Assembly: GCA_934546935.1 (NCBI GenBank)
Contig: CAKTEH010000004.1
Span: forward strand, 62,001 to 126,000
Direction of reading: 5' to 3'
Length of the DNA: 64,000 nt
Source: an uncultured Eubacteriales bacterium
GTDB lineage: Bacteria; Bacillota; Clostridia; Oscillospirales; QAMX01
The notes beneath the pieces are model-generated. The model was not told the origin of the DNA, did no database searches, and saw only the letters and a list, made by a program, of their open reading frames with translations. Position numbers and translations under genes: made by a program. Of the stretch, positions 1-8,970 are shown in pieces; position 1 is the stretch's first letter, and each line of letters begins with the position of its first letter.

Positions 1-1
1 T

Positions 2-88
2 GCTTGGGCCGTGGATGGCAGCGCAGGTAATTTTGCAGACCGCCTTATAAATCGGAATTGGGTATGCCGCCTGGGCGAATATGAATAG
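2..88 (+). CDS. C-terminal tail of a gene entering from the left edge (partial)
   Basis: The reading frame beginning at base 2 is open for 28 codons and stops at TAG 86-88, fifteen bases before a strong terminator hairpin. The peptide ends ...NWVCRLGEYE. I do not recognise the family. A second frame ending at TAA 48-50 is also possible, so the frame choice rests only on length and on the distance to the terminator. Confidence 0.3.
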   Translation, partial: AWAVDGSAGNFADRLINRNWVCRLGEYE

Positions 89-103
89 TTGTCTGGACAT
101 GAA

Positions 104-145
104 AAAACGCCTGGAAAATTTACAAGTTTTTCAGGCGTTTTCTGC
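104..145 (+). terminator. Intrinsic terminator closing the upstream (off-window) gene
   Basis: The arms AAAACGCCTG (104-113) and CAGGCGTTTT (132-141) are complementary and extend inward with A-rich/T-rich pairing. The right arm ends in a T-run. The A-rich left side means it could also act on the minus strand, but no minus-strand gene reads into it. Confidence 0.7.
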
Positions 146-237
146 ATAAATAGACGCTGGTATGCGTTTTAGGAGGGCAGGGTAAACGGACGGCAGATAA
201 ATTATGTTTTTAAAAAATATATCTGGATTGTTGATAG

Positions 238-266
238 TTGACGTCCGGTTTGTTTTATGTTATGTT
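238..266 (+). promoter_or_regulatory. Putative sigma-A promoter for the P-loop gene at 414
   Basis: TTGACG (238-243), a 17-base spacer and TATGTT (261-266). Transcription would start near 273 and leave a leader of about 140 bases, which contains a perfect 10-bp hairpin: GCATGAAACT at 338-347 and AGTTTCATGC at 358-367. The hairpin has no T-run. Confidence 0.5.
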
Positions 267-413
267 TCTAGCATAAACTATAAATGAGAGAGGATAAGCG
301 CAATGATTATGTTTTTAAAATTAAGAAGTATGTAATTGCATGAAACTTTTGATAAATAGTTTCATGCGTTATAGGTGTATTAACGAAGAACTATTTAATC
401 AAGGAGTGTAATT

Positions 414-1100
414 ATGATATTTCAGGATAATGTAGTCAGAGAGTATTTGAAAAACGTTTATTTTATAGCTGGGACGCCATGCGGCGGGAAAACGACCGTT
501 TCCCGGGCGCTTGGGAAAAAATATAATATCCCGGTATATGATATAGATGAGAAATTCTCCATTCATCAGCAGATGTCTGATCCGGCATTTCAGCCGTCCA
601 TGAATCAAAGATTTAAAGACGCCGATGCGTTCTTCAGCCGGAGCGTGGAAGAATATAGGAACTGGCTGATTCAAAACACGTGGGAACAGCTGGAATTTGT
701 ATTGCTGGATTTGATTCAGCTTTCAAAAAACGAAGCAATTTTGTGCGACTGTCAACTCTCGATAGTAGAAGCCAAGAGGATAACACAACCGTCGAAAATT
801 GCATTTATGCTGAAGAACCCAAATAATTTGGTAGATGACTATTGTAATCGTCCGGATCATACGGATTTTCGTGATTTCATCTACAGTGCTACAGATGTGG
901 AAAAAGCAAAGGCTGTTTGTAATGAGACTTTATGGACCTTAAATCGGAAACAATACGATGATGTAAAAGCAAGCCGTTATTTTTGGCTCGAACATGATGG
1001 AAACAGGAGCGTAGACGAGTCTGTAAAGCTTGTTGCGCAGCATTTTGGCTGGAAATGCTCAAACGATTTGGGTGTGGTTAAAGTTGAAAAGGATACGTAA
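414..1100 (+). CDS. P-loop (AAA/kinase-like) protein of unknown function
   Basis: A 228-residue protein with a Walker A motif GTPCGGKT at residues 20-27, following a hydrophobic beta strand, as in small-molecule kinases of the AAA_17/shikimate-kinase-like fold. The ATG is preceded by AAGGAG at good spacing. The rest (many aromatic residues, 'NRPDHTDFRDF' in the middle) matches no family I can name, so the substrate is unknown. The gene is clearly richer in A+T than the his and aro genes beside it and stands alone between two terminators, which hints at separate acquisition. It could be a nucleotide or antibiotic kinase; this is not shown by the sequence. Confidence 0.75.
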   Translation: MIFQDNVVREYLKNVYFIAGTPCGGKTTVSRALGKKYNIPVYDIDEKFSIHQQMSDPAFQPSMNQRFKDADAFFSRSVEEYRNWLIQNTWEQLEFVLLDLIQLSKNEAILCDCQLSIVEAKRITQPSKIAFMLKNPNNLVDDYCNRPDHTDFRDFIYSATDVEKAKAVCNETLWTLNRKQYDDVKASRYFWLEHDGNRSVDESVKLVAQHFGWKCSNDLGVVKVEKDT

Positions 1101-1487
1101 CTGGCTAAAGCGTTTATGAAATTCGTTAATGCCTGTTTCCGGATTGAAGTCCGGCGGCAATAGCACGGATGATAAAAACGTGGGTATTTGCATAATAGGA
1201 AGCTGAATTTTTGGCAGTCATGGATAAAAAGACCGTTAGCATGACGCTGGCTTGAAATTGGATATTTATCCAGGCGTGTCCGATGTTTATGTTTCAGAGA
1301 CGTATTGCAGCCAAAGAATGCGTAAGAAATTTATCGCATATACATTAGACGAGTAAGAGTAATCGCCTGTTTGCCAAAAAATTGAAATCCTGATATTTGT
1401 GTATGTAGCATGTTTGGGTTTCCCTCAGCTTAACAAAAAACCAGCGCAAAAAGTCTTGTACTTTTGGACGGGGCTCATAAAACAGTT
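1101..1487 (+). other. Intergenic stretch, possible remnant of a decayed gene
   Basis: No intact gene is visible. Around 1166-1356 the plus strand reads as a protein-like frame interrupted by stops. The last open piece (1246-1356) ends ...YCSQRMRKKFIAYTLDE followed by TAA. This may be the end of a decayed gene; composition alone could also explain it. Confidence 0.2.
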
Positions 1488-1523
1488 AAACCGGCCTATG
1501 ACGTAATCATAGGCCGGTTTTTG
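1488..1523 (+). terminator. Intrinsic terminator
   Basis: A perfect 14-bp stem, AAACCGGCCTATGA (1488-1501) and TCATAGGCCGGTTT (1507-1520), with a 5-base loop and a T-run running into 1522. It is the first terminator downstream of the P-loop gene and lies about 390 bases after its stop. Confidence 0.75.
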
Positions 1524-1652
1524 CATCTTTGTCTATGTAATATGGCTTAACAAATTCATGTAATGCCTTTTCATTCAACATATCTATATCACCCCAAATT
1601 CTTATTTATTGATCTGTTTTTATCTTATCACACGAAATCAAAATATATAAGA

Positions 1653-1684
1653 ACAGGCACAGCAGATCATTCTGTTGTGCCTGT
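1653..1684 (-). terminator. Terminator of the his-pro operon
   Basis: A 14-base arm pair with one G-T wobble (1653-1666 with 1671-1684), about 50 bases beyond the proA stop on the minus strand. The minus strand then continues TTCTTATATATTTTG, which is T-rich. No other terminator lies between it and proA. Confidence 0.65.
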
Positions 1685-1731
1685 AAACCATCTTATGATG
1701 CCGCCCTTTGCGCTGGTTTTTCTGGTTTCGA

Positions 1732-2970
1732 TTATCGAACCTGGCCTTCCCCATGGATTTTATACTTCATGGAACACAGTTCACGCAAGCCTAACGGGCC
1801 GCGGGCATGCAATTTTTGGGTAGAAATGCCGATTTCCGCGCCGAGGCCGAATTCGCCTCCGTCCGTAAAACGGGTTGATGCGTTGTGATAAACTGCAGCC
1901 GCATCTACGTTTTCCAGGAAATGCGCTGCAGCCATATCGTCCTGTGTAAGGATCGCTTCGCTGTGGCCGGTCCCATAGCGCTGGATATGCGCAAGCGCTT
2001 CTTCCATGTCCTCCACAATGCGGCAGGCGAGTATAAGAGCTCCATATTCGCGGCCCCAGTCGTTATCCTGTGCGGGAACAGCGCCGGGCAGGAGCGCACA
2101 GGTCCGCGCGTCACCGCGGATTTCCACACCCGCCTTCAAAAGCGGCGCGGCAATGACAGGAAGCGCAGAAGCGGCGATATCCCGATGGATCAAAATGCAT
2201 TCCACCGCATTACATACGGATGGATGCGAGGTTTTTGCGTTATAAATAACGCTTGCTGCCATATCCGGATCCGCAGCACGATCCACATAGATGTGGCAGG
2301 TTCCTGCGCCGGTTTCAATAACCGGGACGGTTGCGTTTTCAACTACGGAGCGGATCAGGCCGCGTCCGCCGCGGGGAATAATTACGTTTATATATTCGGA
2401 AAGCCGCATCAGCGCAACCGCGCTTTCGCGGCTCGTATCCTCTACCAGCTGTACACAGTCGGCAGGCAGGCCGGCTTTTTCCAGCGCCGCGCGGATAACG
2501 GCTGCAATTGCGATATTGGAATGGATTGCATCGCTGCCGCCGCGCAGGATTACAGCATTGCCGCTTTTTAAGCATAATGCGGCAGAATCGGCGGTAACAT
2601 TAGGGCGAGCTTCGAAAATCACGCCGACAACGCCAAGCGGTACGGCAATTTTTTCGATGCGCAGGCCGTTTGGCCGCACGCGCTGTTCAATTACACGTCC
2701 GACCGGGTCTTCCAACGCCGCAACGTCGAGCAGAGAATCCGCAATTTTATCAATCCGCGCCCCATCCAGACGCAGGCGATCCAAAAATGCGCTGCTCATA
2801 CCGTTTTCTTCTGCATTTTTCATATCCAACATATTTTGTGCGAGAATCTCTGGGGCTGCAGCGCGAAGTGCGGACGCAATCGCCCCAAGCGCGAGGTTTT
2901 TTTGCTGCGACGGGATGTGCGCAAGGACGCGCGCGGCGTTTTGCGCCCGTCTGCCTAAAGTTTCCAGCAT
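1732..2970 (-). CDS. proA: Glutamate-5-semialdehyde dehydrogenase (gamma-glutamyl phosphate reductase)
   Basis: Second step of proline synthesis: NADPH-dependent reduction of glutamyl-5-phosphate to the semialdehyde, in the cytoplasm. The 412 residues match the usual ProA length. The expected catalytic cysteine is C253 in SVCNAVE, after the cofactor-binding region with ILRGGSDA near 141-148. The frame is open 64 codons further upstream, but the start at 2970 lies only 4 bases after the proB stop and gives the normal N-terminus. It is the last gene of the his-pro operon, followed by a terminator. Confidence 0.95.
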   Translation of the reverse strand: MLETLGRRAQNAARVLAHIPSQQKNLALGAIASALRAAAPEILAQNMLDMKNAEENGMSSAFLDRLRLDGARIDKIADSLLDVAALEDPVGRVIEQRVRPNGLRIEKIAVPLGVVGVIFEARPNVTADSAALCLKSGNAVILRGGSDAIHSNIAIAAVIRAALEKAGLPADCVQLVEDTSRESAVALMRLSEYINVIIPRGGRGLIRSVVENATVPVIETGAGTCHIYVDRAADPDMAASVIYNAKTSHPSVCNAVECILIHRDIAASALPVIAAPLLKAGVEIRGDARTCALLPGAVPAQDNDWGREYGALILACRIVEDMEEALAHIQRYGTGHSEAILTQDDMAAAHFLENVDAAAVYHNASTRFTDGGEFGLGAEIGISTQKLHARGPLGLRELCSMKYKIHGEGQVR

Positions 2971-2974
2971 GAGC

Positions 2975-3748
2975 TTACTCCTTTTGTGCCAAAAAATGTG
3001 TGCCGATACGTTCGCCCGACAGAATCCTGTAAATATCGTCCGGCCGGCGTCCGCAGAAAATATAAGTATCAATTCCTGCCCGCGCAGCGAAATCTGCCGC
3101 CTGTACTTTTGTAGACATCCCGCCCGTACCGACTGCGGAAATCGAGCCGGAGGCGCAGGCACGGATGGCGTCTGTTACCGCAGGCACAATGCTGATCAGC
3201 TTCGCGGATGGCTCAAGCTGGGGATTGGCATCGTAAAGCCCGCCGGTCTCTGTAAGGATGAACAGCGTGTCGGCATGAATTAAAGCGGCAACGACTGCGG
3301 AAAGGCTGTCATTGTCACCATAAACGATTTCGTCGACAGCAACAGCGTCATTTTCGTTGACAATCGGTATGGCTCCATAGTGAAAGAGCTTATCAAAGGC
3401 GCCAGTCAGGTTTTCGCGGCGTTTCTCGTCTTGGACATCTTCCTTGGTGATCAGCAACTGCCCAACAATATGGCCAAACTGCGAGAAAAACTTATCATAT
3501 AAAAACATCAATTCGCTTTGGCCGACGGTTGCAGCAGCCTGCTTCCCTGGCGTGTCCTCCGGCCTTCCGGACAGACGCAGTTTGCCTACGCCTACGCCAA
3601 TTGCGCCGGAGGTGACCAGCACAACGCGGTGGCCTTCATTGGCAAGGTCTGAGAGGACTTTACACAGCTGTTCCATGCGGCGAAGGTTTACACGCCCGGA
3701 AGGATGGATGAGTGTGGAAGTACCCACTTTAAAGACAAAGGTTTTCAT
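2975..3748 (-). CDS. proB: Glutamate 5-kinase, short form without PUA domain
   Basis: Phosphorylates glutamate to glutamyl-5-phosphate for ProA. The amino-acid-kinase fold starts at once (KVGTSTL at residues 7-13) and contains the nucleotide-binding stretch with NENDAVAVDE and GDNDSLSA in the middle. At 257 residues it ends after the kinase domain and lacks the roughly 100-residue C-terminal PUA domain of E. coli ProB. Kinase-only forms are known. It sits 15 bases downstream of the histidinol-phosphatase gene and 4 bases upstream of proA, so the proline genes are probably expressed from the his promoter. Confidence 0.93.
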   Translation of the reverse strand: MKTFVFKVGTSTLIHPSGRVNLRRMEQLCKVLSDLANEGHRVVLVTSGAIGVGVGKLRLSGRPEDTPGKQAAATVGQSELMFLYDKFFSQFGHIVGQLLITKEDVQDEKRRENLTGAFDKLFHYGAIPIVNENDAVAVDEIVYGDNDSLSAVVAALIHADTLFILTETGGLYDANPQLEPSAKLISIVPAVTDAIRACASGSISAVGTGGMSTKVQAADFAARAGIDTYIFCGRRPDDIYRILSGERIGTHFLAQKE

Positions 3749-3763
3749 ATATGCGGTCCTGCT

Positions 3764-4543
3764 TTATTTTGAAAAGGATGTAAGGCAAAAGCCATACTCA
3801 GTATACAGGGAATCAAAGCTAAAATCAAGGAAAGCTTTTGCATGGCAGTCGCTGGAAAGGACGAACTTTCCGCCGCGTGCAGCAATATATTTGATCCATT
3901 CCGGGGCCGGGTAGGGGACTATGCGCCGTCCGTGTGCCATAGCGCCGGTATTTATCTCAAAAAGCTTTCCTGTTGTAAGCAGGGCATCAGCGGTCTCCAT
4001 AGCTGCATGCCGGTAACGCGGATCATTCTCGTCAAAAAGGCTCCCGTCTCCGTTGAATTTTGTGATAACATCGAAATGACCGATAATATCTGCGCCAGTG
4101 CGTTTTACGACCTGCGCAAGCAATGCATAATAATCCCGGCACATCGCATAAGGGTCGCCGTCCCAATACCGGGAAAGGTTTTCGGTAAAATTTTCAGGTG
4201 AAAGGTCAACCGGGATATAAATGCCATCTTTTTCAATATAGTGTACGGAGCCGATAACATAATCGTAATCCAAAGCAGGGTCGTCGGCATAAAAGTCCTG
4301 CTCGATTCCCAGCAGGATTCGAATTTTTCCGGTGTACTCCGCCGAAAGGGTTTGAATTTCTTCACAGTAGCGGCGAACGCCTTCTCGGCTCATGCAGCAG
4401 CTGCTGTCAAAAGATGTGAAACTGTGGCCGGAAAAACCAAGCGTTTCAAATCCCAGCGCCAATGCCTGCTCCACGAGTTCGCGGGGGGTGTCCTTTCCGT
4501 CGCAGTAACAGGTATGCGTGTGCAGGTTTTGGCGATAACTCAT
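3764..4543 (-). CDS. hisK: Histidinol-phosphatase, PHP family
   Basis: Removes phosphate from histidinol phosphate, the step before HisD. The N-terminus shows the PHP metal motif LHTHTCYCDG (residues 7-16), followed by SGHS and a later GHFDV, as in HisK/HisJ-type enzymes of Firmicutes. 259 residues is normal. It overlaps hisIE by 4 bases and supplies the phosphatase that the HisB of this operon (dehydratase only) lacks. Its presence makes the histidine pathway complete. Confidence 0.9.
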   Translation of the reverse strand: MSYRQNLHTHTCYCDGKDTPRELVEQALALGFETLGFSGHSFTSFDSSCCMSREGVRRYCEEIQTLSAEYTGKIRILLGIEQDFYADDPALDYDYVIGSVHYIEKDGIYIPVDLSPENFTENLSRYWDGDPYAMCRDYYALLAQVVKRTGADIIGHFDVITKFNGDGSLFDENDPRYRHAAMETADALLTTGKLFEINTGAMAHGRRIVPYPAPEWIKYIAARGGKFVLSSDCHAKAFLDFSFDSLYTEYGFCLTSFSK

Positions 4544-5190
4544 GTCATTTTCTCCTGCTTAACTTTCTTGTCAATCACATGGCGGGATGCAAGTTCAGCA
4601 CGGATATCCTCGCACGAGATGCCCGCTTCCACCATCAGCACCAGGACGTGGTAGCAAAGGTCGGCAATCTCATAAACTGTGTCGCGCCGATCCTGCGCCT
4701 TTGCCGCAATAATCACTTCCGTAGATTCTTCCCCAACTTTTTTCAGGATTTTATCCAATCCTTTTTCAAACAGATAGGTTGTATAGGATCCTTCTTTTTT
4801 CTCCGATTTACGGCCTTCGATTAAGGCGTATAATGTTTCGAGCGAAAAACCGGGATTTTCCTGCGCGTTGACGTAAATTTCATTGGTGAAGCAGGAATCC
4901 GTACCCAAATGGCAGGCTGGCCCATCTTTATTGACTTCGATGATAAGCGCGTCGGCGTCGCAATCGGCTGTGATGGAAACGATGTGCTGGTAATTACCCG
5001 AAGTCTCCCCTTTAAGCCAGAGCGTATTGCGCGAACGGCTGTAGAAACAGCATAGACCCTTTTCCATCGAAATCGAAAGCGATTCACGATTCATATAGGC
5101 AAGTGTAAGTACTTTTTTTGAGCTGGAATCTACAACAATGGCTGGAATCAAGCCGTTTGCGTCGAATTTTAAATCTTCAATTTTTAGCAT
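4540..5190 (-). CDS. hisIE: Bifunctional phosphoribosyl-AMP cyclohydrolase / phosphoribosyl-ATP pyrophosphatase
   Basis: Catalyses the second and third steps of histidine synthesis. The HisI domain covers about residues 1-105, with metal-binding DCDADAL and a cysteine-containing PACHLGTDSC. The HisE domain covers about 115-205, with the alpha-helical KKVGEESTEVIIAAK. The ATG at 5190 is preceded by AGGAGAG and overlaps the end of hisF by 14 bases. The frame is open upstream, but that extension lies inside hisF and lacks a ribosome site. 216 residues in total. Confidence 0.94.
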   Translation of the reverse strand: MLKIEDLKFDANGLIPAIVVDSSSKKVLTLAYMNRESLSISMEKGLCCFYSRSRNTLWLKGETSGNYQHIVSITADCDADALIIEVNKDGPACHLGTDSCFTNEIYVNAQENPGFSLETLYALIEGRKSEKKEGSYTTYLFEKGLDKILKKVGEESTEVIIAAKAQDRRDTVYEIADLCYHVLVLMVEAGISCEDIRAELASRHVIDKKVKQEKMT

Positions 5191-5971
5191 AATTCTCTCC
5201 TTGTCCTGCGTGCGTAAGACGTATGGGGATACCGTTTTCTGCAAGCATATGTTTGAGTTGAGGGATTTCAACCTGTCCGAAATGGAAAATGCTGGCGGCT
5301 AAGCCGGCGTCAACGCCGGGCAATTCCCGGAAAAGCGTCAGGAAATCCTGTACGCTGCCCGCGCCGCCGGATGCAATTACCGGCACCTGTACGCTTTGGC
5401 AGACCGCTTCAAGCAGCTCCAAATCAAAACCGCTGCGCACACCGTCGGTATCCATGGAATTGACGACAATTTCTCCAGCGCCCGCATTAACGCCTTGCCG
5501 GATCCATTCGAGCGCGTCAAGCCCGGTGTCTTCGCGCCCTCCGCGGGAGAAAACGTGAAACTGACCGCGGATGCGGCGGACGTCGACGGAAAGCACAACG
5601 CATTGATCGCCATATTTTTTTGCTGCTTCTCCGATCAGCGCAGGATTACAGATTGCGCCGGAATTGACGCTGACCTTGTCCGCACCGCAGGCGAGGACCC
5701 GTTCAAAATCCGCGACGCAGTTAATACCGCCGCCGACAGTTAAAGGGATGAAAACCCGCCGTGCGGTTTCCTGCAAAATATCGGTAAAAATTGTACGCCC
5801 TTCGGCGGAGGCGGTAATATCATAAAAGACCAGTTCATCCGCACCATTGTCGGAGTACATTTTGGCAAGCGTCACCGGAGAATCGACGTCGGCAAGATTG
5901 TCAAAATTCACGCCCTTGACAACGCGCCCGTCACGCACATCAAGACAGGGGATGATTCGCTTTGTAATCAT
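5177..5971 (-). CDS. hisF: Imidazole glycerol phosphate synthase, cyclase subunit
   Basis: Forms imidazole glycerol phosphate and AICAR with ammonia from HisH. A (beta/alpha)8 barrel with the N-terminal IIPCLDVRDGRVVKG (catalytic Asp11) and a second catalytic Asp in LSVDVRR near residue 130. The phosphate-binding IASGGAGS is near the C-terminal end. The length of 264 residues is typical. Overlaps hisA by 4 bases (ATGA). Confidence 0.96.
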   Translation of the reverse strand: MITKRIIPCLDVRDGRVVKGVNFDNLADVDSPVTLAKMYSDNGADELVFYDITASAEGRTIFTDILQETARRVFIPLTVGGGINCVADFERVLACGADKVSVNSGAICNPALIGEAAKKYGDQCVVLSVDVRRIRGQFHVFSRGGREDTGLDALEWIRQGVNAGAGEIVVNSMDTDGVRSGFDLELLEAVCQSVQVPVIASGGAGSVQDFLTLFRELPGVDAGLAASIFHFGQVEIPQLKHMLAENGIPIRLTHAGQGENYAKN

Positions 5972-6693
5972 AGCCGCACTTCCTCCGCTATGCGCAGCGC
6001 TTCGGGAAGGGCGACCGCGCCGGTATAATAGGCTTTCCCCAAGATTGCCCCGTAGATTCCCATATCCCGCAGCGAACGGATATCGTCAAGGGTAGAAATT
6101 CCTCCGGATGCAATAATGTGCATTTGATATTGCGTACTGAGCCTGCGGTACAGCGCAAGATTTGTGCCGCGCATTGCGCCGTCACGGGAAATGTCGGTGC
6201 AAATCAGCGTCTGGATTCCAGCCTTTTGCATACGTTCACAAAAATCTTCAAAACCATAAGCGGATTTTTCTGTCCATCCGTGAATGGCAACTACACCGTC
6301 GTGTATGTCGGCTCCGACGGCAACGCGCGCTCCGAAGGCCTGTGCCGCTTCACGGCACAGGCCCGGGTCAGTCACTGCCGCTGTGCCAAAGATTATGCGC
6401 GCGGCGCCAGCGTGAAGATAGCGTTCGGCTGTCTCAAGCGTCCGGATGCCGCCTCCAACTTCAGCGGATATCCCGCTTTCCCGGATAAGCGAGCAAACCG
6501 TTTCAAAATTCGGCGTGCCGCCGGATTTTGCACCCTCAAGGTCGACCAGATGCATATATGTTGCGCCGGCCTCCTTAAATTTCCGTGCCGTACGCGTGGG
6601 GTTTTCATCGTAAACTGTCATCCGGCTGTAATCGCCTTTATACAAGCGCACGGCTCTGCCGCCGTATAGATCGATCGCAGGCAAAAGGATCAT
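5968..6693 (-). CDS. hisA: Phosphoribosylformimino-AICAR-phosphate isomerase
   Basis: Amadori isomerisation of ProFAR to PRFAR. Barrel protein homologous to HisF with LPAIDLYGGRAVRL at residues 4-17 (Asp8 catalytic), CTDISRDGAM (second catalytic Asp) and IASGGIST for phosphate binding. 241 residues is normal. It overlaps both neighbours by 4 bases, which indicates translational coupling. Confidence 0.96.
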   Translation of the reverse strand: MILLPAIDLYGGRAVRLYKGDYSRMTVYDENPTRTARKFKEAGATYMHLVDLEGAKSGGTPNFETVCSLIRESGISAEVGGGIRTLETAERYLHAGAARIIFGTAAVTDPGLCREAAQAFGARVAVGADIHDGVVAIHGWTEKSAYGFEDFCERMQKAGIQTLICTDISRDGAMRGTNLALYRRLSTQYQMHIIASGGISTLDDIRSLRDMGIYGAILGKAYYTGAVALPEALRIAEEVRL

Positions 6694-7319
6694 AGGACGC
6701 CTCCCAACTTACAGAATGCGCGCAGGATACGCAGGCCGACCGGCCCGCTTTTTTCCGGATGGAATTGGCAGCCATATACGCAGCCGCGCTCGACTGCCGC
6801 CGTCAGAGGCGCGCCATATTCCGCTGTCGCGCTGATATAGGCGCTGCTGGTATTGGCATAATAGGAATGGACAAAGTAGACGCATTCGCCGGGTTCAACT
6901 TCGGAAAAAAGCGCGCTTTTAGGTCGCGCGGCGGGGAAACAAAGCGCATTCCAGCCAATATGAGGGATTTTCAGCTCTGCGGGTATTACGTCGGAAATTG
7001 GCCGTACCACCCCTGGAATCAGGCCGAGCCCGGCATGTTCGCCGTATTCATAGCTTTTCTCAAACAGCATCTGCATCCCAAGACAGATCCCCAGAAGCGG
7101 GATGCCTGCTTCAACGCGGCGCACGGTGAAATCGGCAAGCCCGGAATCGGAAAGCAGTTTTGCCGCTTTTTCAAATGCACCTACGCCTGGGAGGATCAGG
7201 GCTGAACAGGACTCCAGATGCCGCATGTCTGCAGAAACAATGCTTTCCGCGCCGAGCGCGGAAAGAGAGCTTTTCAAAGAAAACAGGTTCCCCACCCCAT
7301 AATCCAGAATTCCCAGCAT
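6690..7319 (-). CDS. hisH: Imidazole glycerol phosphate synthase, glutaminase subunit
   Basis: Class I glutamine amidotransferase that feeds ammonia to HisF. The nucleophile is Cys79 in GICLGMQ, and the His-Glu pair is in CQFHPEKSG near the C-terminus. 209 residues, standard length. The start codon overlaps the hisB stop by one base. Confidence 0.96.
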   Translation of the reverse strand: MLGILDYGVGNLFSLKSSLSALGAESIVSADMRHLESCSALILPGVGAFEKAAKLLSDSGLADFTVRRVEAGIPLLGICLGMQMLFEKSYEYGEHAGLGLIPGVVRPISDVIPAELKIPHIGWNALCFPAARPKSALFSEVEPGECVYFVHSYYANTSSAYISATAEYGAPLTAAVERGCVYGCQFHPEKSGPVGLRILRAFCKLGGVL

Positions 7320-7906
7320 TATAAAACTCCTTTGGTTGAGGGTACAATGCCCCTGTTTTTTTCATCAAAGGCGCAGGCTGCGGCCAGCGCACGCGCGAAG
7401 CCTTTGAAAGCGGCTTCGGCGATATGATGGGAATTGCTTCCTGCCATCTGGCGCAGGTGCAGCGTAATGCCCGCAGCGCGGACAAAACCCTGGAAAAATT
7501 CTTCTACGAGTTCGGAATCCATCGCGCCGATTTTTTCCGTTGGGATTTCCAGAGCGTAGGAAAGATGTGCGCGCCCGGAAATATCCAGCGCCGCTAAAAC
7601 CAATGCCTCGTCCATTGGAAGCAGTATGGAGCCATAACGGCGGATGCCGCGCTTATCCGCTAACGCCTGTGCAAAAGCCTGTCCCAGGCAAATCCCTATA
7701 TCCTCTACTGTATGGTGGTAATCAACCTCGATATCACCAATGCAGTGCAGCTCAAGCTGAAACATTCCGTGCCGCGCAAACAGGGTAAGCATGTGATCCA
7801 AAAAACCGCAGCCAGTATCAACTATAGCGGACCCGTCGCCGTCGATACAAAGCCGCAGCGTGATATCGGTTTCTGCGGTTTTACGCTCAATTGTCGCTGT
7901 TCTCAT
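7319..7906 (-). CDS. hisB: Imidazoleglycerol-phosphate dehydratase
   Basis: Dehydrates imidazole glycerol phosphate to imidazole acetol phosphate. Manganese-binding histidine motifs are visible: FLDHMLTLFARHG, DYHHTVEDIGI and SNSHHIAEAAFKG. At 195 residues it is the monofunctional form without the phosphatase domain of enteric HisB, which fits the separate PHP phosphatase in the same operon. Confidence 0.96.
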   Translation of the reverse strand: MRTATIERKTAETDITLRLCIDGDGSAIVDTGCGFLDHMLTLFARHGMFQLELHCIGDIEVDYHHTVEDIGICLGQAFAQALADKRGIRRYGSILLPMDEALVLAALDISGRAHLSYALEIPTEKIGAMDSELVEEFFQGFVRAAGITLHLRQMAGSNSHHIAEAAFKGFARALAAACAFDEKNRGIVPSTKGVL

Positions 7907-8970
7907 AGTTTTTCCTCTTGGATTATTTCTGCAAGCGCTTTAAGCAGCGCTGCCATATCTGCATCCGTGCCTATCGAGATGCGGTTGTAATCACAAATCT
8001 TTTCTGTGGAAAAATGGCGGACAAGAATACCGTGCGTTTTAAGTTTCCGATAAATTGTTTCGCCGGGGATCCCAGGTTTTTGTACAAAAAGGAAATTTGT
8101 TTTTGAGGGCAGTACAGTAAAGCCCATTTCACGCAGCGTTTTCGCTGTCCGTTCGCGGGTTGCGATAATTTTTGCGCAGGCGTCCTGGTAATAGGCTGGC
8201 TCAGCCAGCGCCGCTGTTCCACAGGCAAGCGTCAGACGGTTGACGCTGTAGGGATTGGTTGAAAATTTGATTTTTTCCAGATCACGGATAACTTCCGGAT
8301 TTCCAAACGCGAAACCGAGCCGCGCGCCGGCAAGGGAACGGGATTTGGAATAGGTCATGACAACCAGCAGGTTGTCATATCTCTCCAGCAGCGGCAGACA
8401 GCTTTCGGCACCGAAGTCCACATAAGCTTCATCGATTAACACAAGTTCGTCTGGGTTTTCCTGCAAAATTGTCTCAATCTGCGTCGGCGTCAGCGCGAGG
8501 CCGGTCGGTGCGTTTGGGTTTGCAATAGCGATCATCGCGCCGCGGCGGAAATAATCCGAAGGGTTAATGGTAAAATCTGCCGTAAGTGGGATTTTGACGG
8601 GTTCCAGGCCGTGCAGCTGCGCAAAGACCTCGTAAAACCCATAGCTGATTTCCGGGAAGCAAACGCGTCCGGAACGGGCAAACGCCATAAAAGCGAAGTT
8701 TAAGATATCATCGGAACCGTTGGAAACAAAGACCTGCTGCGGCATACACGAGTATGCATCTGCAAGCGCAGCTTTCAGCGCGCGGCATTGCGGATCGGAA
8801 TATAGCCGAAGCGCCGCAAGTTCCCCATGCCCGACCGCCTTTAAAACCGACGGGGAAGGGGGATAAGGGGACTCGTTGGTATTGAGCTTGATATAGTGCC
8901 GGTCCTGCGGCTGTTCTCCGGGGATATATTCGTCAAGCGCGGCATAGCGCGCGGCCATAAAGCGGCTCAT
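7903..8970 (-). CDS. hisC: Histidinol-phosphate aminotransferase
   Basis: PLP enzyme that converts imidazole acetol phosphate to histidinol phosphate. Class I/II aminotransferase features: NTNESPYPPSP at the start, ANPNAPTG for cofactor contact, LIDEAYVDF, and the PLP lysine in TYSKSRSLAGARLGF. 355 residues is normal. Overlaps hisD and hisB by 4 bases each. Confidence 0.95.
   Translation of the reverse strand: MSRFMAARYAALDEYIPGEQPQDRHYIKLNTNESPYPPSPSVLKAVGHGELAALRLYSDPQCRALKAALADAYSCMPQQVFVSNGSDDILNFAFMAFARSGRVCFPEISYGFYEVFAQLHGLEPVKIPLTADFTINPSDYFRRGAMIAIANPNAPTGLALTPTQIETILQENPDELVLIDEAYVDFGAESCLPLLERYDNLLVVMTYSKSRSLAGARLGFAFGNPEVIRDLEKIKFSTNPYSVNRLTLACGTAALAEPAYYQDACAKIIATRERTAKTLREMGFTVLPSKTNFLFVQKPGIPGETIYRKLKTHGILVRHFSTEKICDYNRISIGTDADMAALLKALAEIIQEEKL

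Noticed and set aside
2291..3283. Long plus-strand open frame of 330 codons opposite proA/proB
   Set aside because: It lies antisense to two well-supported genes, has no ribosome site, and its composition is the mirror of GC-rich coding sequence.
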